Below, in pieces: positions 1 to 11,998 of a stretch of 64,000 nucleotides of DNA. How positions within the stretch are numbered: position 1 is the first letter of the stretch; every line of letters starts with the position of its first letter. Source of the DNA: Spinacia oleracea (Eukaryota; Streptophyta; Magnoliopsida; Caryophyllales; Amaranthaceae); assembly GCF_020520425.1 (NCBI RefSeq), contig NC_079487.1, forward strand, positions 132,950,385 to 133,014,384, written 5' to 3'. The translations under genes and the position numbers were made by a program. Below the pieces are notes generated by a model. That model searched no databases. It had not been told where the DNA came from and saw nothing but the letters and a program-made list of their open reading frames with translations.

Positions 1-137
1 TACTTAAGATTTCCCACATAAGCATGAAAGATGTCTTCATGTCATAATCCAACAGTCATCACCTTTGTGAATCTGTTCATAATTAATGTCGTTTACCCTA
101 ATCCTGCATCTTACTTATTGTTTTAAAAACTGTGCAG

Positions 138-660
138 TGTGCAACTGCAGACCCTGATGGTCGCAAGAGAGCCCTTGTGGTTGGAGGAGGTATTGCCAAT
201 TTTACTGATGTTGCTGCTACTTTCAATGGAATAATCAGAGCTCTGAAGGAGAAGGTAAACTTGCTTAACCACTGCTTTTGTTTCGTGTTTTCAATCTGCA
301 CACTTACTGAGACGTATATCTCCTGATCTTTTTGCTTAAATAGGAATCAAAGCTTAAAGCCGCAAGAATGCACATTTATGTGAGGAGAGGAGGTCCAAAT
401 TACCAGAAGGGTTTAGCTAAAATGCGATTGCTTGGAGAAGAGATTGGAATCCCTATTGAGGTACATATATCGGTTATATCCTGTTTGCTTGCTGAGTTTA
501 TCTGAAATTTTCTGGCAAAAGATAAAAATCAGGGTCATAGTCCATAAAAATCAAGTGCTGAAGATTGCTTACTTTGCTTTGTACGCAGGTATACGGGCCT
601 GAGGCAACCATGACGGGAATATGCAAGCAGGCCATCGATTGTATCAGTGTAGCTGCTTGA
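138..660 (+). CDS. ACLA: ATP-citrate lyase subunit A, C-terminal three exons (partial)
   Basis: Cytosolic ATP-citrate lyase makes acetyl-CoA and oxaloacetate from citrate, ATP and CoA. Plants split the enzyme into ACLA and ACLB subunits. Three exons are visible: 138-254, 344-460 and 589-660 (TGA at 658-660). Each intron is GT-AG and the frames join without a break. The reading is [17 protein letters not shown], then [17 protein letters not shown], then [17 protein letters not shown] and the C-terminus ISVAA. This is the conserved C-terminal, citrate-binding region of ACLA. The rest of the gene lies upstream of the window. A plausible AATAAA poly(A) signal lies at 841-846, about 180 bp after the stop. 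Nothing in the visible part looks damaged. Confidence 0.93.
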
Positions 661-1183
661 TTGTGTCGCAGAGCAGATTCAAATTCGATTCAGCCATTGC
701 TCCTACAGTGCTAGTTAATTCCTAGCTGATGTAGATTTAGCACAAATTTGATTATTTTGTAGATTTGTTTTTTTTGTGTTTTGGAGCACATGTATTATGT
801 TAACGTGAAAGATTGAAGATCCTTTATTGTCAGAGACACGAATAAACGAGATACTCGTATATTGCCTTGAAGAAATGTCTTATACGGAGTACATTTCAGG
901 TTGATAATGAAGGGTGCTCCGTAAGTAGTTCGTAACACTTGAACTTATCATGGCATTTCGACGTTGACATTTGTGCGCCTAAACCACGTAGTACGCAGAG
1001 CTTTGTAAACTCTTTCTCCCATTAGGTTTTGGAACGAATCTTAGAAAAAAACAGAAAAGCAAAATAATTGTACGAGTAGATTATGGCTTGATTGATGCGC
1101 TGAGACTATGTCAATTAAGTCTCCAAAACTCCAACTAAATTTGGTACTCCGTGATATTTTTTTATTTTACCTTTTAGAAGAAG

Positions 1184-1341
1184 GGACCCTAACTGAACCA
1201 GCACCCAACACAGGTTAACCAGCCCAGCTCCGCAGATCATTGCTTGAGCCACTCCCAAGCATTAGGCAATTGATGGGGCTCGAACTTGTGACCTCCAAAT
1301 CACAAGGTTAATTCCCCACCAATTCCACCAACTTATGTTGG
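1184..1341 (-). mobile_element. tRNA-derived SINE (family with a GCTTGGGAGTGGCTCAAGC body)
   Basis: Read on the minus strand it begins with a box-A-like stretch (TTGGTGGAATTGGTGGGGAA). A box B follows (AGTTCGAGCCC), then a body containing GCTTGGGAGTGGCTCAAGC and a CTGCGGAGCTGGGCTGGTT tail. A fragment of the same body lies at 59575-59640. No clear poly(A) or target duplication remains, so it is an old copy. Confidence 0.6.
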
Positions 1342-1449
1342 TTTGCTTCGCATGATATTACGGAGTAATTAGTAGTTGATGAATTAAATTAGGCTAGATT
1401 GCAAGTCGCTAAGGCTTTGATCATACTCATCAGTTGTACAACTTGTGAT

Positions 1450-2028
1450 TTTTTTTTTTTTTTGACAAGTGCTAACTAAACAAAATTACGGAAAATTAGA
1501 AAAGAAAATTAAATGTCGAGATGCTCCAGTTGCGAGATCATGAGCTTGTTCCACCCGCTGTCGCTCCACTTTGAGAACGCTGCACCAAGAGAAAGCCTTG
1601 CCTAGGCTCTTGATATCTTCTAAGGTCCAGCGACTCTGCATGTCTTGTGTGTCTTCCTTCACAAGCATTCGCACCAGCTGCTGGGAGTCTGTAAGAATTG
1701 TAACCCTTTCCATACTAGCCTGTCGAGCCCATTTCATACCATAGAGGCACGCCAATGCCTCAGCATGTAAAGGAGTTTTCGTTGTCCCTGAGGAGGCACC
1801 ACCCATTATTAAATTACCAGCCCTTAAGCTATTCTCCCAAACCCAACCCATACTTACATTGTGGTTATTCTTATGCGAAGAACCATCCACTTGAATCCTC
1901 GTTGTCGAACCCTCAATAGCAGTAGGGGTAAAAACAATTCTAAAAAGTAAAAAAACCCCAAAGAAATGAGTGGCTCATCTTCTGGAGGGTGAAGAAATTG
2001 CAGAGAGGTACCGAAATTAGTAATAAAT
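1450..2028 (-). mobile_element. 5'-truncated LINE (L1-type) with RNase H domain
   Basis: A minus-strand reading frame at 1486-1890 encodes a C-terminal RNase H domain of the kind found in plant L1-type LINEs (RVT_3). It has the DGSS aspartate, the HAEALA glutamate, the TDSQ aspartate and a QAHDLA aspartate. All four acidic catalytic positions are present. The frame runs upstream of the first Met into TRIQVDGSS, so the real domain starts near 1910. The frame is followed by a short 3' UTR and a T-run at 1450-1464, which is the poly(A) tail. A 9-bp ACTTGTGAT repeat flanks the body at 1441-1449 and 2029-2037 and is a likely target duplication. No reverse transcriptase is left, which is normal for a 5'-truncated insertion. 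It could also be called a host RNase H-like gene, but the tail and duplication favour a LINE. Confidence 0.75.
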
Positions 2029-2037
2029 ACTTGTGAT

Positions 2038-3258
2038 GTTGTTGTGGCAACTAAATATGTGGGTTGTGACAACAATTTTTCCTATATTTACCTGGTGTGT
2101 AGTTACCAACTTACCATGTCTAGAGAAGTTGCTTTTGTTGAAGTTTGCTGCAAGTTTTGATAATAGACAAGATGTGATACTTTTGCATTTTTAAGGCTTA
2201 CCTACTAAGATGTTTAGAGTTATTTAGTTTTTCAAAATGAGGTTATTTGTTATAGGATATTTTTGATATTTATATACTCACCTTTGAAACATCAGTTCAT
2301 CGTTGAGAGGAGATGAGAATAGTCACCTTATTAATCTACATAAGTTAGGACCAATGCTTCAAGAAAGTCTTTGATTGAAATTTTGAACAATACTCCGCCT
2401 ACTATTCGCTGTTACTTTTCTTGTTTTATTGCATTTTCTTTAATTTCATGTTAGAGTTCTTTGTATGTTACTTTATTTTCTATGCTGGTGTTACTTTTAA
2501 ATTCCGTTAACCAATACGTTGAGCTTTAAACACGCTGGACTTATTTTTAAGTGTGAACACGTCACACCATCAACTTGATGGTGTGGCTGTTTACAATAAG
2601 ATTGGTATACCTAGAGTACTCATGTTAATTTTTAAAACTGGCAATAAAAAATAGAAACTATTTTTTCGTGGTTTCATATTTTAGTTTTTAGTTTTATAAA
2701 AAAAAAAAACAAATGTTTTTTTAGCAAATCGAGCCAAATTCGCCCGGATAGTTCAATCTGTGAATTGATAATGCATTCACTATACCGTTTTATGAAGCTT
2801 AGATCAAGTCAACTTTTGACAAGTTTGCTCATAATATCTACGGAGTATTTATTTAGTGTTAATTGTAGATGATTTACAGTTTACACAAGTAAAATTGTAA
2901 GGTAACACCGATCATATGGTAAGATCGTTGATATGAGTATAGCCGTAAGCCGTATAGGAGAGGTAACTGCATCATTGTTTGCTATCAGTGATTCAGTGGC
3001 TGCTCCAACTTTCAAGTTTCAACTTGACCTAAAGATTTTGAGTTTAATACACATAATTTTGAGCCTGTAAAAAACTAAGGCTTAAAAGAAATGAATCATA
3101 AACTAAAAAAAATTCTTGGTATTTATGATTTGAAGTTGATTTCCAGAACATATCAACAGCAACGCAACACGGAATATTGCCAATTTACCATAGTAAAATC
3201 ACAAGGACTTGATAATCAGTACATAATACAGAGGGAGAAAAGGTTGCTCTCTTTCCTT
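2038..3258. other. Intergenic, no gene recognised
   Basis: AT-rich sequence with no convincing coding frame, RNA gene or complete element. A short frame at 3091-3279 overlaps the last exon of the minus-strand TXNDC9-like gene on the opposite strand and looks like chance. Confidence 0.6.
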
Positions 3259-6200
3259 CTATTCTTCATCAGAATCTGAACCAAGGTTCAATGATGATCT
3301 GACAGACGTGCGTTTACTTTCAGAATAATCCTCCTCGTCTTCTTTTTCCTTATCCTTGATCATACCTGTAATCAACTGGTCAGACACAGAATAGCAAACA
3401 CCAAATTAAACAAATTAAACAAAAAATCATTACCTTTCTTGATCAACAGATTTTCCAGTCTCCTCGTAGGGAAATCGTCTTTTCCACCTACATCTTGAAA
3501 CCCAACTAGTCTATCACCTGCTATTCCTTTCCTGAAACAGGAGATCCAAATTCAGATGCAACAACTTTAAATGTAATTAACTGTGATGCTCAATAACAAA
3601 TACTGGTGAAACTTCCTTTATTTCATATTTTACCTTCACCCAACATCCTCTTCACAAAGACTGTTATAAGAATTTTCACTTTCTCCTACGCCATTTACCC
3701 AAAGAAAAAGAAACTATACCCACAAAAGTGGGTCACTAAGGTAGAAAGGCACATGTTCAGTAAAATAAGGTGAAAAGACAGGGGCGAGCTCTTAATGGGT
3801 AGGAAAAAACTTTAAATAATCGAGGGTACAGAAACAAACGCAATTGCTCTATTTCTTTGGGGTTTTCAGGCAAATGAGGCAATGCAGCATGCAGTTGAAT
3901 GCTCTAATGGCCTGTTTGGGAATGGAGATTTCATTTCAAATGCTGGATTTGGCCCAAATAACATGCTTGGGAATTAAAAAGAATTGTATTTGGATTTGGC
4001 TCAAATCCAAGGACATGGAAAAATAAGTTTGGGCCTAGTATTTGAAGTGCAATCTAATTTACTGTCGTTTCAAATCCTTTGAATTGAAGCTTGCTCCATC
4101 ACTGATTTGCGGCCAACCACCATTCTCTGTCCTCTAAATTCAGTGACTCCATCCCCTCAAAGAAAAAGAAAAAAAAGGTTCAGTCACTCCATCGCTAATT
4201 AGCCACCACCAAGAGAACCACCCCGACCTCCACCTCCAACTCCTTATTGCCTCCTCTCAATCTCAATCAATTCTCTCTCCTGTTCACCACTCGTTCTCGC
4301 AACCTCTTCGTCGCCTTCTTGCCGTTGCCTTCTCACATCCAGATCGTCGCCACCACCAGGCCCACCACTGACATGTAACTGGATATCGGTGTTGATCCTT
4401 CCATCCTCCTTTCCTTGCTTCATGCAATAACGTTTAAAGATTGAAGAAAATCGAAAGAGTTAGGGTTAGGGGTTTTTTCCCCAAATTCGTATGGAACTCC
4501 AGTTGATCATTAACAAGGCTGATTTTAATTTTATGTATTTCATTGTTTATTAATCAAATAATTCGATGAACTGACATAATTATTGTTGAATTATTACATT
4601 TTTTTCCGATTTTGGACTAGTATTTTTCTAAATCAAATACCTCTTCGCTTCCTTTCCATGAATTACGAGATGGTCGTCCTGTTGTCGTCCCGTTATCGCT
4701 TTTAAGGTCAATTGGAAACAACCTCTCTGCAATTGCAGGGGTAAGGTTGCGTACGTCTGACCCCTCTTACCCCGCTTCTTGTGGGAGCCTCTTTGAAGCA
4801 ATGGGGTAATGATAATGATAATTGACTGGTATCTTTTTCTACTGGCATTAAACACCATTGTTCTTGACTTTTTTTGGGTGTAATATGCTATTTTTAATAA
4901 TTAGTTTACAAGCAAAGCAGTGCATTAAATTAATTGAAATTCCTTTGATTCCCCAAACAACCTATTTAAATTTGGAATTTTGCATTTGAAATTCTTATGT
5001 TTACCAAACACAAATTTTGGAATTGAATTCCAAGATTTCAATTCCAGAAATTGAATTTCATCACTTGAAATGAATTCCATGTTTCCGAATGCAACCTAAC
5101 TTTTAAATGATAATATAGGATTTGACAGACAGATAAGATGGAAAAGTAACCTGAATAGTATAACGCATGGCAAAGTTTTGATTCCAAGCTTGGATATGAA
5201 GAAGGGGGCATTCTGCATTTGGTATACATCGTCAGTTTGTCATTCACAATTCACAGTCATTAGAGACACCAAAACTTAGAGCTCGCAAAGTAAGCAAGCG
5301 GCAAGCTGAACAAAAAGAAGGCATGCAACTTCATAAAGTAACACCACTAGAAAAGACTAAGAGAGCTAACCTCCGCATCCAGTTTTAAAAACTTGGTATC
5401 AAGGTACTTGGGTGCAAGTGCCTTCAAATGCTTATCCATTATCCTGAAAAAGATAGCAAAAAACTTATTAATTCAATAACCAAACCATGTACACATTTCT
5501 GCAAATAGAAACTTGTCAGCTCAGCAAGCTGCATATTTTAACAATGACCGAAACATCAAAATGCTGTATTCCGCTAAGCAGCATTGAAGATGGGGCTTCG
5601 CATAATTTTTTTTATTTTCATGGAAAACGAGAACTAGAGGACTCTCTATCCGCTGGTAGAAAACTGCAATAGAGATGCCTGAACACTGTTGTCATACATC
5701 TAGACAGTCTGCACTTATTTTAGCATAACCTGTCAAAGTGGATTCTATTCGTCTTCTTTAATCTTACAAGAACCTCCTGTCAGTCTGCCACAACTTAACG
5801 ATAGCAAGGGGATATTTCATGTCACTGAGATCATGCTAGTGAAGAAAAGGCCTTTAAAATTATTTAATGGCTTCAATAAAACATTTAATATTAATAATTA
5901 GATACAATGTAAGATTAGGGTTTTACTTGCATCGATAGAACTCCCGATGGTAGAAATGGCAGATAACTAGTTCGCTCGCAGTAACTTCACCCAAAAAATC
6001 CCCTTCAGTTATGTCTCTATATTCTCCATGGCCCTGTTTCTTCATTTCTTGTCGCTTCTCAGCTTCTTTCTGAGAAAATATACCATAGGGCATAGGGTGA
6101 ATACTTTAAGGACTTTACGTAGCAGAAGCCAATATTGAAGGAGAATTTAAACCTGTAGTGCTGCAATTCTCTCAGCATGTAATCTCTCTAGCTCTGGGTC

Positions 6201-7765
6201 CTGGTATTACAGAAAGAAACATACAGTCAAGCACTGAAGAATAAGCATAAGAAACATCCAACCAATAAGCAAAGTGTTCTACAACTTACATCCATCAACT
6301 CATCAAGATCAATCTCGTCATTAGCTGAACTTGAAGCCTGTGTCTTCTCTTGAACTATCATTTCCTGTAACACCAGTTAAGTGAACTGTTTACATGCCAT
6401 ACAAACATCAAAGAGATGGAGGAACATGAGTTTCCAACTAGCAAACCATCGAGGCTTGATACATTATCCCTAATAAACAAACTGATCAAGGTTGAAAACA
6501 CAGTATTGAATTTGTCTCTTATATCTGACTATAGGCACGGCACATACTCAACAAACACCAAATCAAAATTTGTCAACAACAGAATTGTTTTAGCATATCC
6601 ACTTAAATTTGTGCTCTGAAGTAAAACTCTCCAAAATCAGGCCTATCAATTTCAGAACTTGGATGTAAAATTAGAAATCAGAACAGCTAGGAACATCGCT
6701 CTTTTAAGAAATTAAGCACAATGCTATCTAGACTATGATAGTATCACACTGCAAAGTACTTCTCTGTTCTTATTTACATGACATAATTATTTAGTTATAT
6801 TTGCCAATGCATGATTTCAAACATTAATAACTTCAACTATGGATAAGAAAAATTATAGAATGTTGATATTTAAAAAATATTTATTGAGACGAATCTAACA
6901 AGACTCCACATGACTATGTTTTTTCTGAAGTATAAATCACAAAAGGAAGTCAAAGGAGCTTGTATGAATAGTGTCCAAAACTCAATTGTGTCATGTAAAT
7001 AAGAATGGAGGAAGTAATTTTTAGTAACACTAAAAAACAAAGGCAAAACATCATACTCTTTAGATGAGTACCATCCCAGCATTTCGAAAAAACAAATATG
7101 TACTTAATTGTTAAAATCCATACTAACTAAACAACAATCGCAAATTAGATCACAGACACATATCCATGGCCATAGTCCACACTTTGAACAACATTCCATG
7201 GCTGAACATAATAATTAGTAAAAGCCCTCATGATTTTGAACATACTCCGCCTTTAAAAACCCATGCACATGTTTCTAATTCATGGGCATGTGAATACGAC
7301 TCTTCATTTCACCTCAAGTACAGTTGAATGCTCGACACTCAGACATTGGTATTGCATCTAGATACCTCATTTTAGGCATAAATCTCAGTAAATGGTCTTG
7401 TCTCACACTTGGACACGCACCCATATCTGGTATTTCAAGTAGCGTCTGAGTAACATAGTTCATAGCTACAATGTCCAGTTGAAAATTATAACTACAACCA
7501 ATATTCCATAAAAAAATTTAAAAAAACCAGGCATTTACTAATTGTTCAAAAATCAAGCTAAAAAAACAACATTTACATGGCCAAGCCTAATTCAATAAAA
7601 TTCCCACGATTATCACGAATACTACCACCAGCCTTTAATTGAATGACGAACTATGTAAAAGGGCAGAGAGAGTAAAATTACCTTCTGAAGATTGCGAGCA
7701 GCAGCAGCCATGACATTGCCCATAGCTAAATTAGAGAAAGTTGATTTCACTGCATCTGGATCCAT
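3259..7765 (-). CDS. TXND9: Thioredoxin domain-containing protein 9 homologue (8 exons, 229 aa)
   Basis: A phosducin/TXNDC9-type thioredoxin-fold protein. In animals and yeast this family binds the CCT chaperonin and modulates tubulin and actin folding. Exons on the minus strand: 7765-7682, 6364-6290, 6200-6153, 6069-5927, 5443-5371, 5212-5151, 3531-3434 and 3365-3259. All introns are GT-AG and phases agree throughout. The protein starts MDPDAVKSTFSNLAMG, with an acidic stretch DEIDLDELMDDPELERL. The thioredoxin-like core follows (SELVICHFYHREFYRCK, LDAENAPFFISKLGIKTLP, LVGFQDVGGKDDF), then an acidic tail SLNLGSDSDEE. The usual CxxC site is replaced by a single Cys in FYRCK, as in other family members, so a redox role is unlikely. 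The 1.6-kb intron between exons 6 and 7 and the 1.3-kb intron 1 each carry a DNA transposon. The start is the only upstream ATG in frame. Confidence 0.92.
3909..5096. mobile_element. Non-autonomous DNA transposon, PIF/Harbinger-like, in an intron
   Basis: About 1.19 kb between imperfect terminal inverted repeats. The left end reads GGCCTGTTTGGGAATGG; the right end, reversed, reads GGTTGCATTCGGAAACATGG. Both then share TTCATTTCAA. TAA occurs just outside each end (3905-3907 and 5097-5099), although one extra T sits between TAA and the left repeat. The TAA would fit the 3-bp duplication of PIF/Harbinger. No transposase is recognisable. It sits in the intron between exons 6 and 7 of the TXNDC9-like gene. 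A hAT-type assignment is not excluded. Confidence 0.6.
6759..7014. mobile_element. Stowaway-like MITE in intron 1 of the TXNDC9-like gene
   Basis: A 256-bp element. The left end is CTTCTCTGTTCTTATTTAC; the right end reversed is CTTCCTCCATTCTTATTTAC. Both continue ATGACA. TA dinucleotides at 6757-6758 and 7015-7016 are the expected target duplication of Tc1/mariner-type Stowaway elements. Confidence 0.75.
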
Positions 7766-9593
7766 TTTTTTTGAATTAACTCAAAATCAACTCAATCGGC
7801 TTGTGCTCCTATTATGTTTGCGATCCTGAAATTCAAGTTTCAATTTTTTTTGTTAAAATCTAAATCAAATTTCACAAAATAAAATGAGGAACCCTAATTT
7901 TTAAGAATGGACAAATAATTTATAGGGAATCAAATGGAAAACGTACTTTGTGATTAGTAGTACAAAGTTCAGATTGAAAGTGCAAATGAGCAATTGTTGA
8001 GCTTTAATTTACCGCAGCAATGGCTTTTCCTTTTTCTTTTAAAAAATAAATTATTTTGAGAATTTGAGTTGAAGTTGAAGGGGGTTATTTGGGCTGGGCT
8101 TATCTCTAGCTAAGCCCATATCATCTATAGCATAAGCCTAAGTTTGATCTTATTATACAATCATGCACTCATACCCTATCCCGTATCGGGTGGAGCCGGC
8201 AAAATCTGATACAACACAACATGGCATGAATCGGACACGAGAAATGCGGTTTAACGGGTTGACTACAATTGAGAATCCGAACAAGAAACTAACTCAACTT
8301 AACCCCACCTAGTAAAATAACCAATAACTTTATGCTGTTGGTGGCAAACCCTTAGACAAAGTCAACTTTATTGAACAAACGTGACAGTACGACAAAGAAA
8401 AGGAGTTTGTGTCGAGGATTTCTGACCTGTTTAATTAAACGGGTCAACACGACACGACACAACATGTTTAATTAAATAGGTCGAGTTAGTGTTAAGGTTT
8501 TTCAACTATTTATATTCGACACGAATACGACCCGACCCGACCCAACTCGATAAACAAAAATGATCATCTGATATTCAGATGCACCTATCTTTAGGGATTC
8601 GCGGCATGCGGTTGTCAAATATATTTGGTAGTAAGGGTATGTTGTTCTATCCCAAAGGCCTAAACTGTACCTAGTGAAAATTAAACCCCTAATCTTAAGG
8701 TCGACAGATACATTCCCTACCACTAGACCAACCTTACCTGATTAACCAAGTATATTAGGTAATGCGTAACATTACATTTTAAAAGTACATACTTTTGGAT
8801 GAACAAATGTACATTGGACATGATTTCACGGATAGTAGGTCACCGTCGTATGCCGTTCACCATATAATATTAAAGTTTTGAGGCCATTGATTGAACTTGC
8901 ATTTTGCTTGCCCCATCATAATCCTGACCCCAAACTTGAGAGAAAGTTAGAGAGTATTCTATGAGTAGTGATTCAATTCTATAACTCTAAAGGAATTATA
9001 GACAATTCTATAACCCATCATAAAATCTCTCCATTCATCTAATCCACTATCTTCCATTAACAATCCAACAAACACCAATTTCTATGACCTATATTTCCAC
9101 TTTCCAGCATCAATATAACTAATTAACAACATTAATAAAATTCAAATTCAAATTTTCTCATTAAAATTCAATAAATCAAAACCAATAAAATTCAATAAAT
9201 CAAAACCAATAAAATTCAAATCCAAAACACATTAATTAAAATTCAACTTCAAAACCCATTAATTAAAATTCAAAAAAATTCAAAATCATTGTCAATTTAC
9301 GAATTGCCGTTTTCAGATTATTGAGTCAAACAAACTAAAAATGAATAAACACTAACAAGTAACAATTGTTATAAAATATACTTTGAATTATGAAAAACGA
9401 AAATACATAAACTAGATTATGACGAGTTAATCTCTGTACCTTAGGATAATATTAAGCCCCACTATATTGCTGATGAGATTCAAAGTTAATCTACCCCCAG
9501 AATTCCCTGATCATAAATGAAATACAGCAAACTCAACCATTCCTATGAACATGCCTTTTGAAATAAGGTTTATAAGCCTTAGTTTTTCGAATT
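7766..9593. other. Intergenic: TXNDC9-like promoter side and old repeats
   Basis: 7766-8100 is the 5' side of the TXNDC9-like gene; I see no certain TATA box. 8190-8550 is rich in AACGGGTT, CGACACGA and CGACCCGACC words like those inside the hAT-like elements elsewhere in the window, and may be an eroded relative. 8640-8748 is SINE-like (separate entry). A near-perfect 25-bp tandem pair (AATTCAATAAATC... units) lies near 9166-9215 in an A-rich stretch. Confidence 0.45.
8640..8748 (-). mobile_element. tRNA-related SINE remnant
   Basis: On the minus strand, GGTTGGTCTAGTGGTAGGGA resembles a pol III box A. GGGGTTTAATTTTC, about 30 bases on, is a decayed box B. It has no tail or flanking duplication that I can identify. 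Confidence 0.45.
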
Positions 9594-10403
9594 TTGCGCT
9601 TAATATTTGTAAGCTTTATTTTCTGTAATTTGATTGAATTTTATTTTGGATCTTTGCTCGAATATCAATTTAGATTTAGTTGGAAAGCCCAACCGCTGCC
9701 AAAAGTGGTGTACCGTTTGAAAACCAATACATGGGAGATTATTGAGTATCCGTCTGAAGATAAGGATACAGATAAGGATAAGGATACGAGTTGGGTTAAA
9801 AGATTTGGTTCACATAATGTCATGGTTAATAACTCTTTCCACTGGCTGGGCACGAGTGGCAGGTATAATAATAAAGAGATAAAATGCTTTGATTTGTTTT
9901 CTGAGAGGTATTACAACAAGCCGCTACTTTTTCCTGAAAAAACGCGGAATTCACCAAGATTGATAATCTTGAAAGGACAATTGGGTTTCGTGACGTCTAA
10001 GTTGGATATATGGATATTACAAGATTATAATGACGACAAAACTTGGACTCGTATCTTTCGTAACCCATATGAATCGTCAGGGCTTGTTTTACCTCACGCA
10101 TTATGGGGCAGTGTTACTCATATTGCTTGCTTAAAAGAAGGGAGCAAGATCATGTTACTAGTTAGGCATAATGGCAAACTGAGAAAATTGTTAATTTGTT
10201 GTGATTTAGAAACTCAAGACATAACCAAGTTTGAAATTCCGCGTGGACTACACCAATACAAAGGACGAATATATCGGCTCACGAAAACAAAGGACGAATA
10301 TATATCTCCTGATTCTGACTGGTTTTTGCCTGCCATACAACCTTGGGTCCAATACAACAAACATATATTGATAAGTTCTACTTTTTCCGTTCTTGAATGT
10401 TAG
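9594..10403 (+). pseudogene. F-box-associated (FBA) domain relic without F-box
   Basis: A long open frame carries an F-box-associated interaction-type sequence: VVYRLKTNTWEIIEYP, then NNSFHWLGTSGR, IKCFDLFSERYY, LGFVTSKLDIWILQDY and DDKTWTRIF. These are the repeating signatures of plant FBA domains, which bind the substrates of SCF ubiquitin ligases. The frame has no ATG at its 5' end. The first in-frame ATG comes after about 75 codons, inside the domain. No F-box sequence lies in the 1.8 kb upstream. The C-terminal third (KGRIYRLTKTKDEYISPDSDWFLP) is less typical. It is best read as a 5'-truncated F-box gene, although an undetected upstream exon cannot be excluded. Confidence 0.7.
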
Positions 10404-10900
10404 TATTTCTTTCTTTAATTATTGAGTTGTTTTTGTAATTTTTCCAATTCCTGTTATGTTCTTTTACAAATACTTACTCCATAATTTGTTATTTCAATAC
10501 TCGCGGATTGATTTTATATGCTTAACTAATTGCCCATTGATTTCAAATTCAATACTGCTTGCTCTTTGTCAAAGGCAAGGACTCTTCTCTTTGCATGTTT
10601 TCTTTTATCCCTAAGGTTGCATTCCTTGGGTTTAATTTGCTACTGTTTGTCATTTCCTGTATTGGGACTATTGATGTGGTGGCAGATAAGAAAGAAGCGA
10701 AGTTGGTGGTAAAGCGGCACAGCATCATCTGAATCAAAATACAAAAAGTAACCCTACTGCATAAGGAAATCTCACATTGAGTTCTCTGAGGCTGGTTTTC
10801 TGCTCTTTTGTTGCTTGATCAATTGCATAACTAAGGTACCCATAGGACTAGTATTGTTTTAAAAAAGTTGTTCTGTCTAAGGTTTTGGGGCACCAGAAAG
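10404..10900. other. Spacer after the FBA relic
   Basis: Short frames here (10530-10712 and its antisense) have no recognisable domain. It is probably old 3' flank of the F-box relic. Confidence 0.4.
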
Positions 10901-11549
10901 TAGGGATGGCAATGGGTCGGATCTGGATCGAGTCCGATGGATTCAGACCCAGACCTGCTTTTTAAGAGGTGGATCCAGATCCGCTGGGTCTAAAAAAATC
11001 AGATCCAGACCCAGATCCACTGGGTCTAAGGTTAGATCTGGGTCCTAAATGGGTCTAAGCGTATTTGTTTTCTAAAAAAATTTGTCTCTCATTTTTCTTA
11101 TACTAAGTAATTTTTCCGCCCATTTTTTGTATGTAAACGTAACTTTGCTTTAATAAAACCACTAAATATGAAATATTCGTTAATTTTGTTTAGGAAAAAT
11201 ATCATATTAGCCTTGTGATACAATAAGTATTTAAAGTTTCTAATATTATTATTTATGTCACATCAAATAATTTTTAAATAGTTTAGTATCATAAGAATTG
11301 AATAAAGTTTAGCACGTAAAGATTGAAATATATTTAAATTTTAATAATTTTTAAAAAAAATTATATATATGGGTCTGTGTGTCGGATCAAGACCGGATCT
11401 GAATCTTTAATTCTTGGACCCGTACCCAGACTCGCCCCATTGAATAAAGACCCAGATCCACAGGGTCTAATTTTTATGGATCCAGACCCTTAAAAATGGG
11501 CTGGGTCCAACCGGATCTGGGTTGGGTCTTGGACCCATTGGCATCCCTA
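10901..11549. mobile_element. hAT-like non-autonomous transposon (649 bp)
   Basis: The ends are inverted: left TAGGGATGGCAATGGGTC, right reversed TAGGGATGCCAATGGGTCC. Flanking 8-mers CCAGAAAG (10893-10900) and TCAGAAAG (11550-11557) match at 7 of 8 positions, the size of a hAT target duplication. The subterminal regions consist of repeated GGATCTGGGTC / GATCCAGACCC words around an AT-rich core. There is no transposase frame. Confidence 0.8.
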
Positions 11550-11870
11550 TCAGAAAGTGATCTTTTAATTTATTTATTTTCCTGAATTGGGTTGAATAGG
11601 TTCCAGGGATTTGATATGTATTGTTATCGTCACCCAAGCAGAGTTTTAGGAATTAGAAGGGTTGTCCAAGTGAGGGTGAAATTGTTGGGCATGATTGATT
11701 GATGATTAGGGATATATTGCTACTGTAGCAAGTGAAGCCATTTCATATTGGGTATTCCTTTAAGAATTAATGGGGGGACATCCTTATATGCAAACTAATT
11801 CGTATATTTGTATGAAGCTGTCTGACAACCGGCAACCACATTGCAAGTCAGATTGTGGGACGGTCTATGC

Positions 11871-11998
11871 TTTTTTTTTTTTTTTCAAATGAGCCACATG
11901 GGCAATACAAATTACAAATGGGGACGGGGGAATTCGAACCTGATACCTATTGTACATAAGTCCTCAGTCTTAACCACTAGGCCAAGACATCATTGGTA
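11871..11998 (-). mobile_element. tRNA-derived SINE (ATGTCTTGGCCTAGTGG family)
   Basis: On the minus strand: box A in TGGCCTAGTGGTTAAGAC, box B in GGTTCGAATTCC, body CCCCATTTGTAATTTG and a poly(A) of about 15 (T-run at 11871-11885). TATGCTTTTT occurs at both edges (from 11866 and from 11999) as a likely target duplication. Related copies are at 43655-43745 and 48713-48794. Confidence 0.75.

Noticed and set aside
132-326. 64-codon frame over the ACLA exon
   Set aside because: It runs through the donor site at 254 into the intron; the ACLA exon structure explains the coding signal.
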